From: AVCC01 sp041736255
GTDB taxonomy: Bacteria > Pseudomonadota > Gammaproteobacteria > Burkholderiales > Burkholderiaceae_D
DNA length: 49,152 bases
Direction: 5' to 3'
NCBI GenBank assembly: GCA_041736255.1
Contig: JBGSTZ010000022.1
Span: forward strand, 1 to 49,152
Made by a program: the position numbers and the translations under genes. Below the pieces are notes generated by a model, which was not told where the DNA came from, searched no databases, and saw only the letters and a list, made by a program, of their open reading frames with translations. Every line of letters begins with the position of its first letter. The first letter of the stretch is position 1. Positions 26,152-34,700 of the stretch are shown in pieces.

Positions 26152-26276
26152 ATCAGATTTCCTGCTTTAATCGTAAATAATGGGAGCGCAAAGGCGCTTG
26201 AAAGTTTGCCGCGGCCGACAGAGTAACATGCCTGCCCCGTCCGTCCATATCGAGTTACATCTTGTAAATTTTTGTC

Positions 26277-26292
26277 TGTGCGTTACCACACA
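26277..26292. promoter_or_regulatory. TGTGCG operator, site B
   Basis: TGTGCG-TTAC-CACACA matches 11 of 12 arm positions. It is 125 bp from the Crp/Fnr start and 182 bp from the BON start. Confidence 0.6.
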
Positions 26293-26317
26293 TTACAAAA
26301 ACAAACCTGTGCCAAAA

Positions 26318-26329
26318 AACAATATTGTT
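26318..26329. promoter_or_regulatory. ACAATATTGT palindrome upstream of BON gene
   Basis: AACAATATTGTT is a perfect 12-bp palindrome between sites B and C. It shares its 10-bp core with the palindrome at 21164-21175. Confidence 0.4.
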
Positions 26330-26330
26330 G

Positions 26331-26346
26331 TGTGTGTTGGCGCACA
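26331..26346. promoter_or_regulatory. TGTGCG operator, site C
   Basis: TGTGTG-TTGG-CGCACA matches 11 of 12 arm positions. It lies 128 bp upstream of the BON lipoprotein start. Confidence 0.6.
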
Positions 26347-26474
26347 GACTTGGATATCTTTAAGCTTTAATCTTATGCCAACGCAAAGCTGCACTGCCAA
26401 ACCTGCGTCGGATTTGCGCTCTGCCGCGATGGGCGCCAAAATAATTTTTTAATCATCAAAACAGGAGTATCACA

Positions 26475-26786
26475 ATGAAAAATCTGAAAATTGTAACCAC
26501 GCTGATCGCCGCCCTTATGTTGACCAGCGTTGTTGGTTGTGTCACAACGACGAAACATGAAACTACCGGCCAATATATTGATGACACGGTGATCACGACC
26601 AACGTTAAGGCCGCGATCCTCAACGAACCGTCATTAAAAGTAGCTGAAATTAATGTCGAAACATTCAAAGGCGCCGTGCAATTGAGCGGGTTTGTGACCT
26701 CCAAAGAAAATATCGTAACAGCCGTAAATGTAACGCGCGCAGTAAAAGGCGTTAAATCCGTCAAGAACGATATGCAACTAAAGTAA
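26475..26786 (+). CDS. BON-domain lipoprotein (OsmY-like)
   Basis: A 103-residue lipoprotein (lipobox VVGC, Cys22) with one BON domain: DTVITTNVKAAILNEPSL, VETFKGAVQLSGFV and the closing AVKGVKSVKNDMQL. BON proteins such as OsmY and DolP bind phospholipid and support outer-membrane integrity under osmotic stress (family knowledge). The start ATG has AGGAG upstream. It is followed by a hairpin and the glycine-zipper lipoprotein gene. Two operators of the TGTGCG type precede it. Confidence 0.92.
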   Translation: MKNLKIVTTLIAALMLTSVVGCVTTTKHETTGQYIDDTVITTNVKAAILNEPSLKVAEINVETFKGAVQLSGFVTSKENIVTAVNVTRAVKGVKSVKNDMQLK

Positions 26787-26795
26787 AACACGTTT

Positions 26796-26826
26796 GGCAG
26801 CGCTCACCGCTGCCCCCCTGATTTTT
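26796..26826 (+). terminator. Hairpin after BON gene (terminator or attenuator)
   Basis: A stem, GGCAGCG (26796-26802) with CGCTGCC (26808-26814), has a T tract starting 7 nt later. Read-through to the next gene is possible. Confidence 0.5.
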
Positions 26827-26859
26827 ATACTCAATGCATTAATTGAAAAGGTATACAGC

Positions 26860-27072
26860 ATGAACATGATGAAAAAATTGGCAACAAAGACAGCAGTGAT
26901 CGCCATGGTGTTTGGCTTGGCGGCGTGTTCCAATATGTCGCGCCAAGATAAAAATACTGCAGTCGGCGCAGGCGCCGGCGGTGTCCTGGGCGCCGTATTG
27001 ACTGGCGGCAGCGCAATCGGCACAGTTGGCGGTGCTGCAGTCGGCGGCGTGATCGGCAATCAGGTCAAATAA
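26860..27072 (+). CDS. Glycine-zipper lipoprotein (OsmB-like)
   Basis: A 70-residue lipoprotein (lipobox LAAC, Cys23) followed by a glycine-zipper 2TM segment (AVGAGAGGVLGAVLTGGSAIGTVGGAAVGGVIGNQVK). OsmB of E. coli has this layout and is induced by osmotic stress. The start is ATG 26860, with GAAAAGG 8 bp upstream; the frame is open earlier but has no signal peptide there. It is probably co-expressed with the BON gene 73 bp upstream. Confidence 0.85.
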   Translation: MNMMKKLATKTAVIAMVFGLAACSNMSRQDKNTAVGAGAGGVLGAVLTGGSAIGTVGGAAVGGVIGNQVK

Positions 27073-27098
27073 AAAACGCCAATAATGGCAAAGTCACA

Positions 27099-27125
27099 AA
27101 AAATGCCCCATTCAGGGGCGTTTTT
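27099..27125 (+). terminator. Rho-independent terminator after glycine-zipper gene
   Basis: A stem of A-rich left arm plus TGCCCC pairs with GGGGCG plus TTTTT, with loop ATTCA. Confidence 0.85.
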
Positions 27126-27240
27126 ATTGCGCTGCTATGGTTGTGTCAAACGACTGGAGTGTTGATCCGCGTTTGATTGGTCATCTCAGCGCAGGACGCC
27201 GCACTGCATAAATGGTTGCTTATGCACGAAAGTTAAAATG

Positions 27241-27267
27241 CCTTGCAATGTTCTGCAAGGTGTTTTT
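27241..27267. terminator. Hairpin terminator, probably for DUF3185 gene
   Basis: A 7-bp stem, CCTTGCA (27241-27247) with TGCAAGG (27254-27260), lies 37 bp past the DUF3185 stop. A GTTTTT follows on the plus side and a short T run on the minus side. Confidence 0.5.
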
Positions 27268-27296
27268 CATTTAAGCGACACGTACCGGAGTGGCGC

Positions 27297-27503
27297 TCAG
27301 TTTTTGCGTGAGGACTGCACCAGGCCTGACAAACCGAGCACCGCAAGCACGACACCGCCGATGAGCATCCAGATCGAACGATTGGTCGCCGCCCCCGTAA
27401 ACATGCGTGACATATCGGATGCGAACGAATTCATTTCGTTTATACCGAAGATCGTCAACATGATGCCTGCAGCAAGAAGTGCCAGTGAAACTGCTTTATT
27501 CAT
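27297..27503 (-). CDS. DUF3185 small membrane protein
   Basis: A 68-residue protein of two membrane helices (LALLAAGIMLTIFGI and WMLIGGVVLAVLGLSGL) with a polar middle FASDMSRMFTGAATNRSIW, the pattern of DUF3185. The function is unknown. It lies 58 bp downstream of the DUF5670 mini-protein on the same strand, so the pair is probably an operon under operator D. Confidence 0.85.
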   Translation of the reverse strand: MNKAVSLALLAAGIMLTIFGINEMNSFASDMSRMFTGAATNRSIWMLIGGVVLAVLGLSGLVQSSRKN

Positions 27504-27561
27504 AGCCGCCTTATGGTGAATGTGTGCAATGTGCCGTTTAATCCAAACTTAGCAGACTTGG

Positions 27562-27708
27562 CTAAAGCCCGCGACCTTGAATCAGGCGCAGCAATATCAT
27601 AATCACGGCGATTACCAACAAGATATGAATAAAACCACCAATGGCGGTGGAAGTAACAAGGCCAAGCAACCACAGAACAATCAAAACAACAGCAATGGTA
27701 TAGAGCAT
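27562..27708 (-). CDS. DUF5670 (lmo0937-family) mini membrane protein
   Basis: A 48-residue protein with two hydrophobic helices (IAVVLIVLWLLGLV and IHILLVIAVIMILLRLI) around TSTAIGG, the recognisable lmo0937-type pattern. ATG 27708 has AAGGA upstream on the minus strand. Such proteins are often found with stress genes; the mechanism is unknown. Operator D lies 118 bp upstream. Confidence 0.85.
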   Translation of the reverse strand: MLYTIAVVLIVLWLLGLVTSTAIGGFIHILLVIAVIMILLRLIQGRGL

Positions 27709-27826
27709 GATTTTTCCTTTTTACAAGTGATGTTGTATGTGCGTACCAACCCGTTCAACCCACTCCCTAACCGGGATAAAACTGCTTCCCATGAGAACAA
27801 TTATCCGATTTTCGCCCTTCTGAGTC

Positions 27827-27842
27827 TGTGCGCTGGCGTACA
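27827..27842. promoter_or_regulatory. TGTGCG operator, site D
   Basis: TGTGCG-CTGG-CGTACA matches 11 of 12 arm positions. It is 118 bp upstream of the DUF5670 start (minus strand). A related half-site, read on the minus strand as GTCTGTGTACTGGCGC, lies at about 27905-27920. Confidence 0.6.
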
Positions 27843-27935
27843 CATCGACATATTTTGCAGCACTAAAATTTATGTGCAGGACTACATCCGCGCATCGAAA
27901 GAGCGCCAGTACACAGACTCACCGACGAAAAAAAT

Positions 27936-27959
27936 CCGTTCAGCTTTTTGGCTGAACGG
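27936..27959 (-). terminator. Rho-independent terminator of the OmpA gene
   Basis: A 9-bp stem, CCGTTCAGC with GCTGAACGG (27936-27944 and 27951-27959), is followed on the minus strand by a run of T. Confidence 0.85.
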
Positions 27960-27997
27960 CCTTGCGTTTGCACGGCTTCATTACAATGCTTGCGAGC

Positions 27998-29104
27998 TTA
28001 TTGGGTCACAGTCCGTGAACCAACGACTTCCACTGTAACGCGGCGATTTTTGGCGCGGCCTTCTGCAGTTTTGTTGTCGGCAATCGGCTGTGCTTCGCCC
28101 TTGCCTTCGGTGTAGACGCGCTGTGCGTCGACGCCTGTGGAAACCAGGTAAGCCTTGACTGCTTCCGCACGACGGATCGACAGTTTTTGATTGTAGTCGT
28201 CGGAACCGATGGCATCAGCATGACCGACCGTGATCATCACTTCCGTATCCATACCTTCGAGCTTGCGCAACAAATCATCCAAAGCTGCCTTGCCTTCAGG
28301 CTTCACCGCCGATTTATCGAAGTCGAACAGGGTTTCCGCAGCGAACGTGACTTTTTCAGACACCGGCACTGGTGCTGGCTGTGCTGCCACAACTGGCGCA
28401 GGTGCGGCAGCGACGGTAACCGGTTCCGGCATCTCGGTAAGCGCAGCCGGAACTGCTTTTGCTGCACCAAACTGATACAGCAAGCCGAGCGAGATCAGAT
28501 CGATGTCGCCCTTGTTACCGACTGCATCATTGATCCGGTAGCGTTCCACTTCGCCGCGCATGGCGAGGGATTCAGTGAAAGCGTATTGCAAGCCCAGCCC
28601 AACCTTGAGATTGGCAGCGCGCTTGCTCGGGTTCGGGTTGATCACATTGACTGCGCCGGTACCTGTAAAGGAATCCTTGACGTCTGCATAATTCACACCG
28701 ACCCGGCCGAATGCAGAAAACTTATCCGTAATAGGCAACATGCCTACCAAGTCGAGATTCAAGCCCTTGAGCTTGATGTTGCCATTCAGTGTTCCCTGAT
28801 CCGTAGTCGCCGCATAACCGAACTCTCCCAAATCGAAATAACTGCCTTCAACAGCAAAATTCTTGTTGATCTTGTAGCCGCCATAAATCTTGTAGCCGGT
28901 GTCACGATCATCATCGGCGATCGAAATTCCGCTTAAACCACGTCCAGCCAAACTGCCGGTGATCCGCTCGTCGTCGATTTTCGCTCTCGACTGCCCAGCG
29001 TTGGCACCGACGTACCAGCCGGCATCTTGCGCCGTTGCGAATGGGCTGGCGATGACAGCGAGTGCCACCAAACCCAGCGTCCCTGATGCTTTTGCTAATT
29101 TCAT
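27998..29104 (-). CDS. OmpA-family outer-membrane protein (beta-barrel plus peptidoglycan-binding domain)
   Basis: A 368-residue protein. The signal peptide is cleaved near ATAQ-DAG (residue 26). An eight-stranded OmpA-like barrel follows (WYVGANAGQSRAKIDD to LGLLYQF, about 28-215), then an Ala/Pro/Val-rich hinge. The C-terminal OmpA domain (about 250-360) has LFDFDKSAVKPEGK, GHADAIGSDDYN and the closing AKNRRVTVEV. It is a structural outer-membrane protein tied to peptidoglycan. A GGAG ribosome site precedes it. Its promoter region has a 6+6 inverted repeat TGTTGC...GCAACA (29139-29155). Confidence 0.93.
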   Translation of the reverse strand: MKLAKASGTLGLVALAVIASPFATAQDAGWYVGANAGQSRAKIDDERITGSLAGRGLSGISIADDDRDTGYKIYGGYKINKNFAVEGSYFDLGEFGYAATTDQGTLNGNIKLKGLNLDLVGMLPITDKFSAFGRVGVNYADVKDSFTGTGAVNVINPNPSKRAANLKVGLGLQYAFTESLAMRGEVERYRINDAVGNKGDIDLISLGLLYQFGAAKAVPAALTEMPEPVTVAAAPAPVVAAQPAPVPVSEKVTFAAETLFDFDKSAVKPEGKAALDDLLRKLEGMDTEVMITVGHADAIGSDDYNQKLSIRRAEAVKAYLVSTGVDAQRVYTEGKGEAQPIADNKTAEGRAKNRRVTVEVVGSRTVTQ

Positions 29105-29138
29105 GTTTGTCTCCAGGAGAATTTAAATCTCTTGTGGT

Positions 29139-29155
29139 TGTTGCATAACGCAACA
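29139..29155. promoter_or_regulatory. Inverted repeat upstream of OmpA gene
   Basis: TGTTGC-ATAAC-GCAACA is a perfect 6+6 palindrome, 35 bp before the OmpA start. It differs from the TGTGCG operators in sequence and spacing. It may be a regulator site. Confidence 0.35.
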
Positions 29156-29196
29156 TGAGCAGTATTTGCCAGGCTTCGAAAAAGCCGGCAGCCTAT

Positions 29197-30471
29197 TTAC
29201 TGGCAAGTGGCAGGCCCACTCGGATTGCCAGGCACGGAAACGACGTTATTGTTCAAAACAAACGCGCCATCGGTAGATGCCCCTGCAAACAACCTGCCAC
29301 AAGAGCTTGCTCCGACGAGCATCGTCACGTCATCGCTGGCCAGGATATTGCCCTGCCAAAAAGTGCCTGTTCCCAGCGTCGCTGCACTGCCTGCCCACCA
29401 CCAGACGTTGGAAGCCTTGGCACCGCCAACCAGGAGAATGCGATCAGCGCCGCCTAGCGTGCCGATAGTGCTTGATGACTGGAAGATGAAGACGGCATCC
29501 GGATCGCCCTGAGCGTCGAGCGTGACATCGCCCGTGATCAAAATCGACGTCAGCGATTGATAGACGCCAGGAACGAAATAATTATCTCCCGGCACAAGGG
29601 TGCTCCCGACCGAGTTTCCTAAAGTAGTGCCAGCCGGTATCGCGGTTGCTCCTATCGTTATTGCGGGAGAAAGGGCGAGATACGCTGCCCGCACATCGGC
29701 CTTGACCGCGCCAGAAGTAACTCCGGCATCCGGGAATAACGGACTGGCCACCACGCCATTGAGCGTTGGAGCCTTGCCATCGCAAAGGCCAAAAGTTCCG
29801 GCAGCCAGAACCGACTCACCGTTACACGTAGCATTTGGATCCAACACCACATTCCCGTTAATCGTGGTAGCTGCGGCGTTGGTTATTCCGGCGGTGGACG
29901 CAATAGCGTACGTGTCTGCCAATCCAAGATTGACCGAAGGGGCACCGATAACGGCGGCGGCTGCTGTCTTGAAGGTCCATACATAGTTACAGCCGATTGG
30001 GGTGCCGGCAGCGCTCGTGACCGAACCCTGGATGACCGCCGTGTAACTGGTATTGACCAAGAGAGCCGATGCGGTATTTAAGGTCGCTAGGTTGGCGCTA
30101 TAGTTTACCGACGCAGGTATCAGGGCAGCTCCGCCCACTCGCGCCAGCGTAAAGGTTGATGGGTTGATCGTTGCGCCGTTCATCGCCTCACTGAAAATGG
30201 CAGTGATCGATTTGCCATTGCCAGCAACACCAGACGTGCTGGTGGTCGCTAGCTGATTACCATGAATGGGATTCGATGCAGTCACTGTGGGTCCCGCGAC
30301 AGTACATGCGCCTGGGATGACCGCATTCACTGGTGGGACGAAGATGTTCGCGACAACGTTCGCACCCAGAATCGGATCTTTCCCGCCACCGCCGCATCCT
30401 GCCACTAATGCTGTCATGAGTAATGCTGAAAGCCACATAATCGGTTTCGCATAGCGTTGCTGAATTTTCAT
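29197..30471 (-). CDS. Ice-binding-like (DUF3494) lipoprotein with Ig-like domain
   Basis: A 424-residue protein with a lipoprotein signal (lipobox VAGC, Cys26). An SbsA-type Ig-like domain (about 60-175) includes TVTASNPIHGNQLAT, ITAIFSEAMNGATINPSTF and CNYVWTFKT. The DUF3494 beta-helix (about 185-424) includes VNLGLADTYAIASTAGITN, DAVFIFQSSSTI and VWWWAGSAATLGTGTFWQGN. DUF3494 proteins bind ice in cold-adapted microbes, but homologues in mesophiles have unknown ligands and may be adhesins. Lipidation places it on the membrane rather than free. No ribosome site or neighbour gives a clearer role. Confidence 0.9.
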   Translation of the reverse strand: MKIQQRYAKPIMWLSALLMTALVAGCGGGGKDPILGANVVANIFVPPVNAVIPGACTVAGPTVTASNPIHGNQLATTSTSGVAGNGKSITAIFSEAMNGATINPSTFTLARVGGAALIPASVNYSANLATLNTASALLVNTSYTAVIQGSVTSAAGTPIGCNYVWTFKTAAAAVIGAPSVNLGLADTYAIASTAGITNAAATTINGNVVLDPNATCNGESVLAAGTFGLCDGKAPTLNGVVASPLFPDAGVTSGAVKADVRAAYLALSPAITIGATAIPAGTTLGNSVGSTLVPGDNYFVPGVYQSLTSILITGDVTLDAQGDPDAVFIFQSSSTIGTLGGADRILLVGGAKASNVWWWAGSAATLGTGTFWQGNILASDDVTMLVGASSCGRLFAGASTDGAFVLNNNVVSVPGNPSGPATCQ

Positions 30472-30723
30472 TTGTTACCCCTGTGTCTCAATCATTGCGG
30501 TGCCGAAAAATTCGGTTTGACCGCTATTGCTATTACTGTTTTTTTACGGATTCGTCGCGCTTGACGGCGGTTTGGCCTGGCTGCCGGCACCGACTGCGCA
30601 ACATCGCGCAGACAGACTTTGGTCTCGACTATTCGTCATGCAAACGTTATCCGCGTTATGGCAGGAAAGTTCTGTTCGCTGCCGCACATAAGGGGAAGAA
30701 TGATTTTTTTAAGCAACATTAAA
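30472..30723. other. Intergenic stretch, no gene seen
   Basis: Upstream region of the ice-binding-like gene. A 79-codon frame here has no recognisable features and is not called. Confidence 0.4.
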
Positions 30724-30757
30724 AAACCCGCCTCAGCGCTGGGCTTGAGGCGGGTTT
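30724..30757 (-). terminator. Rho-independent terminator of the DUF971 operon
   Basis: A 12-bp stem, AAACCCGCCTCA (30724-30735) with TGAGGCGGGTTT (30746-30757), has a T tract on the minus strand. It ends the oxidoreductase-HIT-DUF971 transcript. Confidence 0.85.
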
Positions 30758-30848
30758 CCCGACTTCTATCCGGTTCGATCGTTTGATCAGAAAATCATTT
30801 CAGATTCTTCCCAAAGATGGCAGTTTTTATCAACTGCTTTTCAACACA

Positions 30849-31298
30849 TCAATGCTTGTGACCGCAAGCACTGCCTTCGGAGGCGGCTGCCATCGGCGTT
30901 GTACGTCCGGCTTCGGCGCTATAGCCGGCTGCTTCCAGGCGCGCCAGGTATTCGGCCCACAGATCAGTTTGGCTGGCACCCAGCCAATACAGATAATCCC
31001 AGGTATAGATGCCGGTATTGTGACCATCGGAAAAATGCGGCTGCACCGCGTAGTTGCCGACCTGCTCCAGCGCCGTCAATTCGACATCGAGTTTGCCGGT
31101 CTGCAGCACTTCTTGCCCCTGGCCGTGACCGCGCACTTCGGCTGATGGCGAGTACACGCGCAGCAGTTCGAACGGCAGGGTAAACGCTGCGCCGTCGTCA
31201 AAAGCAATTTCGAGTACTTTTGATTGCTTGCGCACAGTCATTTCGGTAGGAATGGGTGTTGGTGCGGTCTGTTTCGATCCTGCTATAGCTTCAGCCAT
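30849..31298 (-). CDS. DUF971 domain protein (GBBH-like N-terminal domain)
   Basis: A 149-residue protein with a DUF971 domain at about 25-110 (LEIAFDDGAAFTLPFELLRVYSPSAEV, VGNYAVQPHFSDGHNTGIYTWDYLYWL). This is the small domain that precedes gamma-butyrobetaine hydroxylase in eukaryotes and is often free-standing in bacteria. The C-terminal tail ends in CGHKH, which could bind metal (inference). Its role is not established. It is the last gene of a three-gene minus-strand cluster. Confidence 0.85.
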   Translation of the reverse strand: MAEAIAGSKQTAPTPIPTEMTVRKQSKVLEIAFDDGAAFTLPFELLRVYSPSAEVRGHGQGQEVLQTGKLDVELTALEQVGNYAVQPHFSDGHNTGIYTWDYLYWLGASQTDLWAEYLARLEAAGYSAEAGRTTPMAAASEGSACGHKH

Positions 31299-31316
31299 AA
31301 TAATTGTCCAATTTGG

Positions 31317-31754
31317 TTAGATTAAAGAAGACATCCGGGCGCGAATCGCGGTGCGCAAGGTTGGCAGCAAATCCCTGCGCTGCGCCAGGACTTCTGGTGC
31401 CGTTACACGTTGCGCCTCGGCCCAGACCGGGGCGGGAAATTGTGCATCGTCTTCAAAACGCGGGATCACATGCCAATGCAAGTGCGGCACCATATTGCCC
31501 AGGCTAGCCAGATTGATTTTGTACGGCTGCATCACGTCGCGCACCGCAGCCTCGACCTGCCACACCACAGCCATCAGAGAATCGCGTTCTGTCAGCGGAA
31601 GATCGGTCATTTCCTGCACGTGGCCGTTCCAGATCACGCGGCAAAAACCGGGATAGTCAACATCATCCACCAACACCACATGCCAGTGCGCCGCGACATG
31701 CACGACTTCGCCGCCTTGCAATGAACATAATTCACAATCAATCTGCATCGTCAT
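31317..31754 (-). CDS. HIT-family nucleotide-binding protein
   Basis: A HIT-domain hydrolase of about 145 residues. The histidine triad is HLHWHVIPR, and the N-terminal part has CELCSLQGGEVV. HIT proteins hydrolyse nucleotide phosphoramidates or dinucleoside polyphosphates. Starts available are TTG 31763, ATG 31754 and ATG 31748; ATG 31754 is taken, 12 bp past the stop of the upstream oxidoreductase, suggesting coupled translation. It is followed by the DUF971 gene 18 bp further on. Confidence 0.9.
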   Translation of the reverse strand: MTMQIDCELCSLQGGEVVHVAAHWHVVLVDDVDYPGFCRVIWNGHVQEMTDLPLTERDSLMAVVWQVEAAVRDVMQPYKINLASLGNMVPHLHWHVIPRFEDDAQFPAPVWAEAQRVTAPEVLAQRRDLLPTLRTAIRARMSSLI

Positions 31755-31766
31755 CCGATTCAATCG

Positions 31767-34700
31767 CTATACCAACACCCGCTCGATGCCGCCTGCATTA
31801 GCGCGGGCGACGTATTCGGGCATCCAGTTCTGACCCAGCAGATGCTTGGCTAATTCGATCACAATGTAGTCAGCATCTGTATCGCTATCGTCGTTGTAGC
31901 GCAGCAAACCTTGCAGGCAGGACGGGCAACTGGTCAGTATCTTGACTTCGCCGGTGAAGCCGTCGGCGCGCAGCTTGTCGGCACCTTTGATCATCTCTTC
32001 TTCCTTACGGAAGCGGACCTGGGTCGCAATGTCGGGACGGCTGACTGCCAGCGTGCCGGATTCACCGCAGCAACGATCATTTTTCTCGATCTTGACATTG
32101 TCCACGGTGGAAATCAGCGCATTGATGGTTTTGCCGGATTCCTGCAGCTTCATCGGGTTGTGGCACGGCTCGTGATACATGTAGCGGGTGCCGGTTACGC
32201 CTTCCAGTTTGACGTTTTTTTCCATCAGATATTCGTGGATGTCGAGGATCCGGCAGCCGGGGAATATCTTGTCGAATTCATAGGTCGCCAATTGGTCGTA
32301 GCAAGTGCCGCAGGACACGATCACGGTCTTGATGTCGAGGTAATTGAGCGTATTGGCCATCCGGTGAAACAGCACGCGGTTGCTGGTCATCATCTTTTCG
32401 GCCTTCTCGAACTCACCGTTGCCGCGTTGCGGATAGCCACAGCACAGATAACCGGGCGGCAGCACGGTCTGCACGCCGACGTGCCACAACATCGCTTGCG
32501 TCGCAAGTCCGACTTGCGAAAATAGCCGTTCCGAGCCGCAGCCGGGGAAGTAGAACACCGCTTCGGTATCGGCTGTGGTGGTTTGCGGATCGCGGATGAT
32601 CGGCACGATTTTGTCGTCTTCAATGTCGAGCAGCGCGCGCGCGGTTTTCTTGGGCAAATTACCAGGCATCTTCTTGTTGATGAAGTGAATCACCTGCTCT
32701 TTGACCGCCGGTTTGCCGACCGAAGCCGGTGGCGCTTTGGTCTGTTTTTTGGCGAATTTCTTCAGGATATCGTGACCCAGGCGCTGCGCCTTGTAACCCC
32801 AGCCGATCATCGCAGTGCGGGTGGCGTTGATGGTGGCAGGATCGGTGGCGTTCAGGAAGAACATTGAAGCGGCGGTGCCGGGATTGAATTTCTTCTGCCC
32901 CATCTTGCGCAGCAGGTTGCGCATGTTCATCGAGACGTCACCGAAATCGATGTCGACCGGGCACGGCGTGACGCACTTGTGGCACACCGTGCAATGGTCA
33001 GCAACATCAGAAAACTCGTCCCAGTGCTTGATCGAGATACCGCGCCGGGTTTGCTCTTCGTACAGGAAAGCCTCCACCAACAAGGAGGTCGCCAGAATCT
33101 TGTTGCGCGGCGAGTACAGCAAATTCGCGCGCGGCACGTGGGTGGCGCACACCGGTTTGCATTTGCCGCAGCGCAGGCAATCCTTGATGCTGTTGGCAAT
33201 CGCGCCGATGTCGCTTTGCTGCATGATCAGCGATTCGTGGCCCATCAGGCCGAACGACGGCGTGTAAGCGTTGCGCAAATCGGCGCCGGCCAGTAGCTTG
33301 CCCTTGTTGAAGCGGCCTTCCGGGTCGATGCGCTGTTTGTAATCGCGGAAGGCGCCGATTTCAGTTTCAGTCAGGTATTCGATTTTGGTGATGCCGATGC
33401 CGTGTTCTCCGGAAATCACGCCATTCAGCGAGCGCGCCAGCGCCATGATCCGGCTCACCGCCGCATGGGCATCCTGCAACATCTGGTAATCGTCGGAATT
33501 GACCGGGATGTTGGTGTGCACATTGCCGTCGCCGGCGTGCATGTGCAGCGCGACGAAAACACGTCCACGCAACACCTTCTTGTGGATTGCGGTGCACTCG
33601 TCGAGGATCAGTTTGAAAGCGCCGCCGCTGAATATCAATCGCAGCGCGGCGCGTATTTCCTGTTTCCATGACACGCGCACGGTGCGGTCTTGCAGCACAT
33701 GAAATACCAGTGCATCCGGCTGCGTGGCCAGGCGTTCGGCAAACACGGTGGACAATTTTTCCAGACCGAGCGCAAGCAACATGTCTCTCGATTGCGCCAG
33801 CGGCTTATCGATGTTTTCCAGCAAATAGTTCCAGCGCGCATGGGCCAGATCGAGCAATTCGCTGGTCTGATGGGCGCGGTCTTCCAGCATTTCTGCATCG
33901 GGAATATCGTCGCCCTCGGCGTCCTCGCTCTTGCCGACCGGCAGATTGCCGGCAGCAAAGAAACTGCGCAAAGCGTCGATCAATTGCAGCTTGTTGCGAA
34001 TCGACAGCTCGATATTGATATGCTCGATGCCGTTCGTGTATTCGCCCATCCGGTCCAGCGGGATCACCACGTCTTCATTGATCTTGAAGGCGTTGGTATG
34101 CTTGGAAATGGCCGCGGTGCGGGCGCGGTCGAGCCAGAATTTCTTGCGCGATTCAGGCGACACCGCAACGAAACCTTCGCCGACGCGGGTGTTGGCGATG
34201 CGCACCACTTCCGAAGCCGCTTGCGCCACCGCGTTCTCGTCGTCGCCGACGATGTCGCCGAACAAAGCCATTTTCGGCAATACGCCGCGCTTGGATTTGG
34301 TGGCGTAGCCGACCGCGCGTAAATAGCGCTCGTCCAGATGCTCCAGACCGGCTAATACTGCGCCGCCTTTTTTGGTTTCGGCGTCGAGGTAATCCTTGAT
34401 CTCGACGATGCTCGGAATCGCGTCGCTGGCTTGGCCGAAAAACTCCAGGCAAACAGTGCGGGCGAATTTCGGCATTTTGTGCAAAATCCAGCACGCCGAG
34501 GTGATCAGCCCGTCGCAACCTTCTTTTTGCACGCCCGGCAAACCCGACAGGAATTTGTCGGTCACATCCTTGCCCAAGCCTTCCTTGCGGAATTTGCGGC
34601 CTTCGATCTCCAGCATTTCGGTTTTGAACGGCGTGCTGCGCGTACCTTTGGCGCCCGGATGCGACCATTCAAGCTTGAATTTCGCCACCGGCTGATCGTG

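Larger units (their letters stand above)
26152..26474. other. Divergent control region between Crp/Fnr and BON genes
   Basis: No gene. It holds operator sites B and C, 54 bp apart centre to centre, with the palindrome AACAATATTGTT (26318-26329) between them. A ribosome site AGGAG precedes the BON start. Confidence 0.6.

Noticed and set aside
29139..29155. Counting the OmpA upstream palindrome as another TGTGCG operator
   Set aside because: The arms are TGTTGC/GCAACA with a five-base spacer, so both sequence and spacing differ.
30483..30722. A 79-codon plus-strand frame upstream of the ice-binding-like gene
   Set aside because: Low-complexity, Arg/Tyr/Cys-rich composition with no homology I recognise. 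It ends at the terminator of the opposite strand.
31911..34322. Long plus-strand frames opposite the FAD/Fe-S oxidoreductase gene
   Set aside because: Antisense shadows; the minus strand has clear FAD and cysteine motifs throughout.
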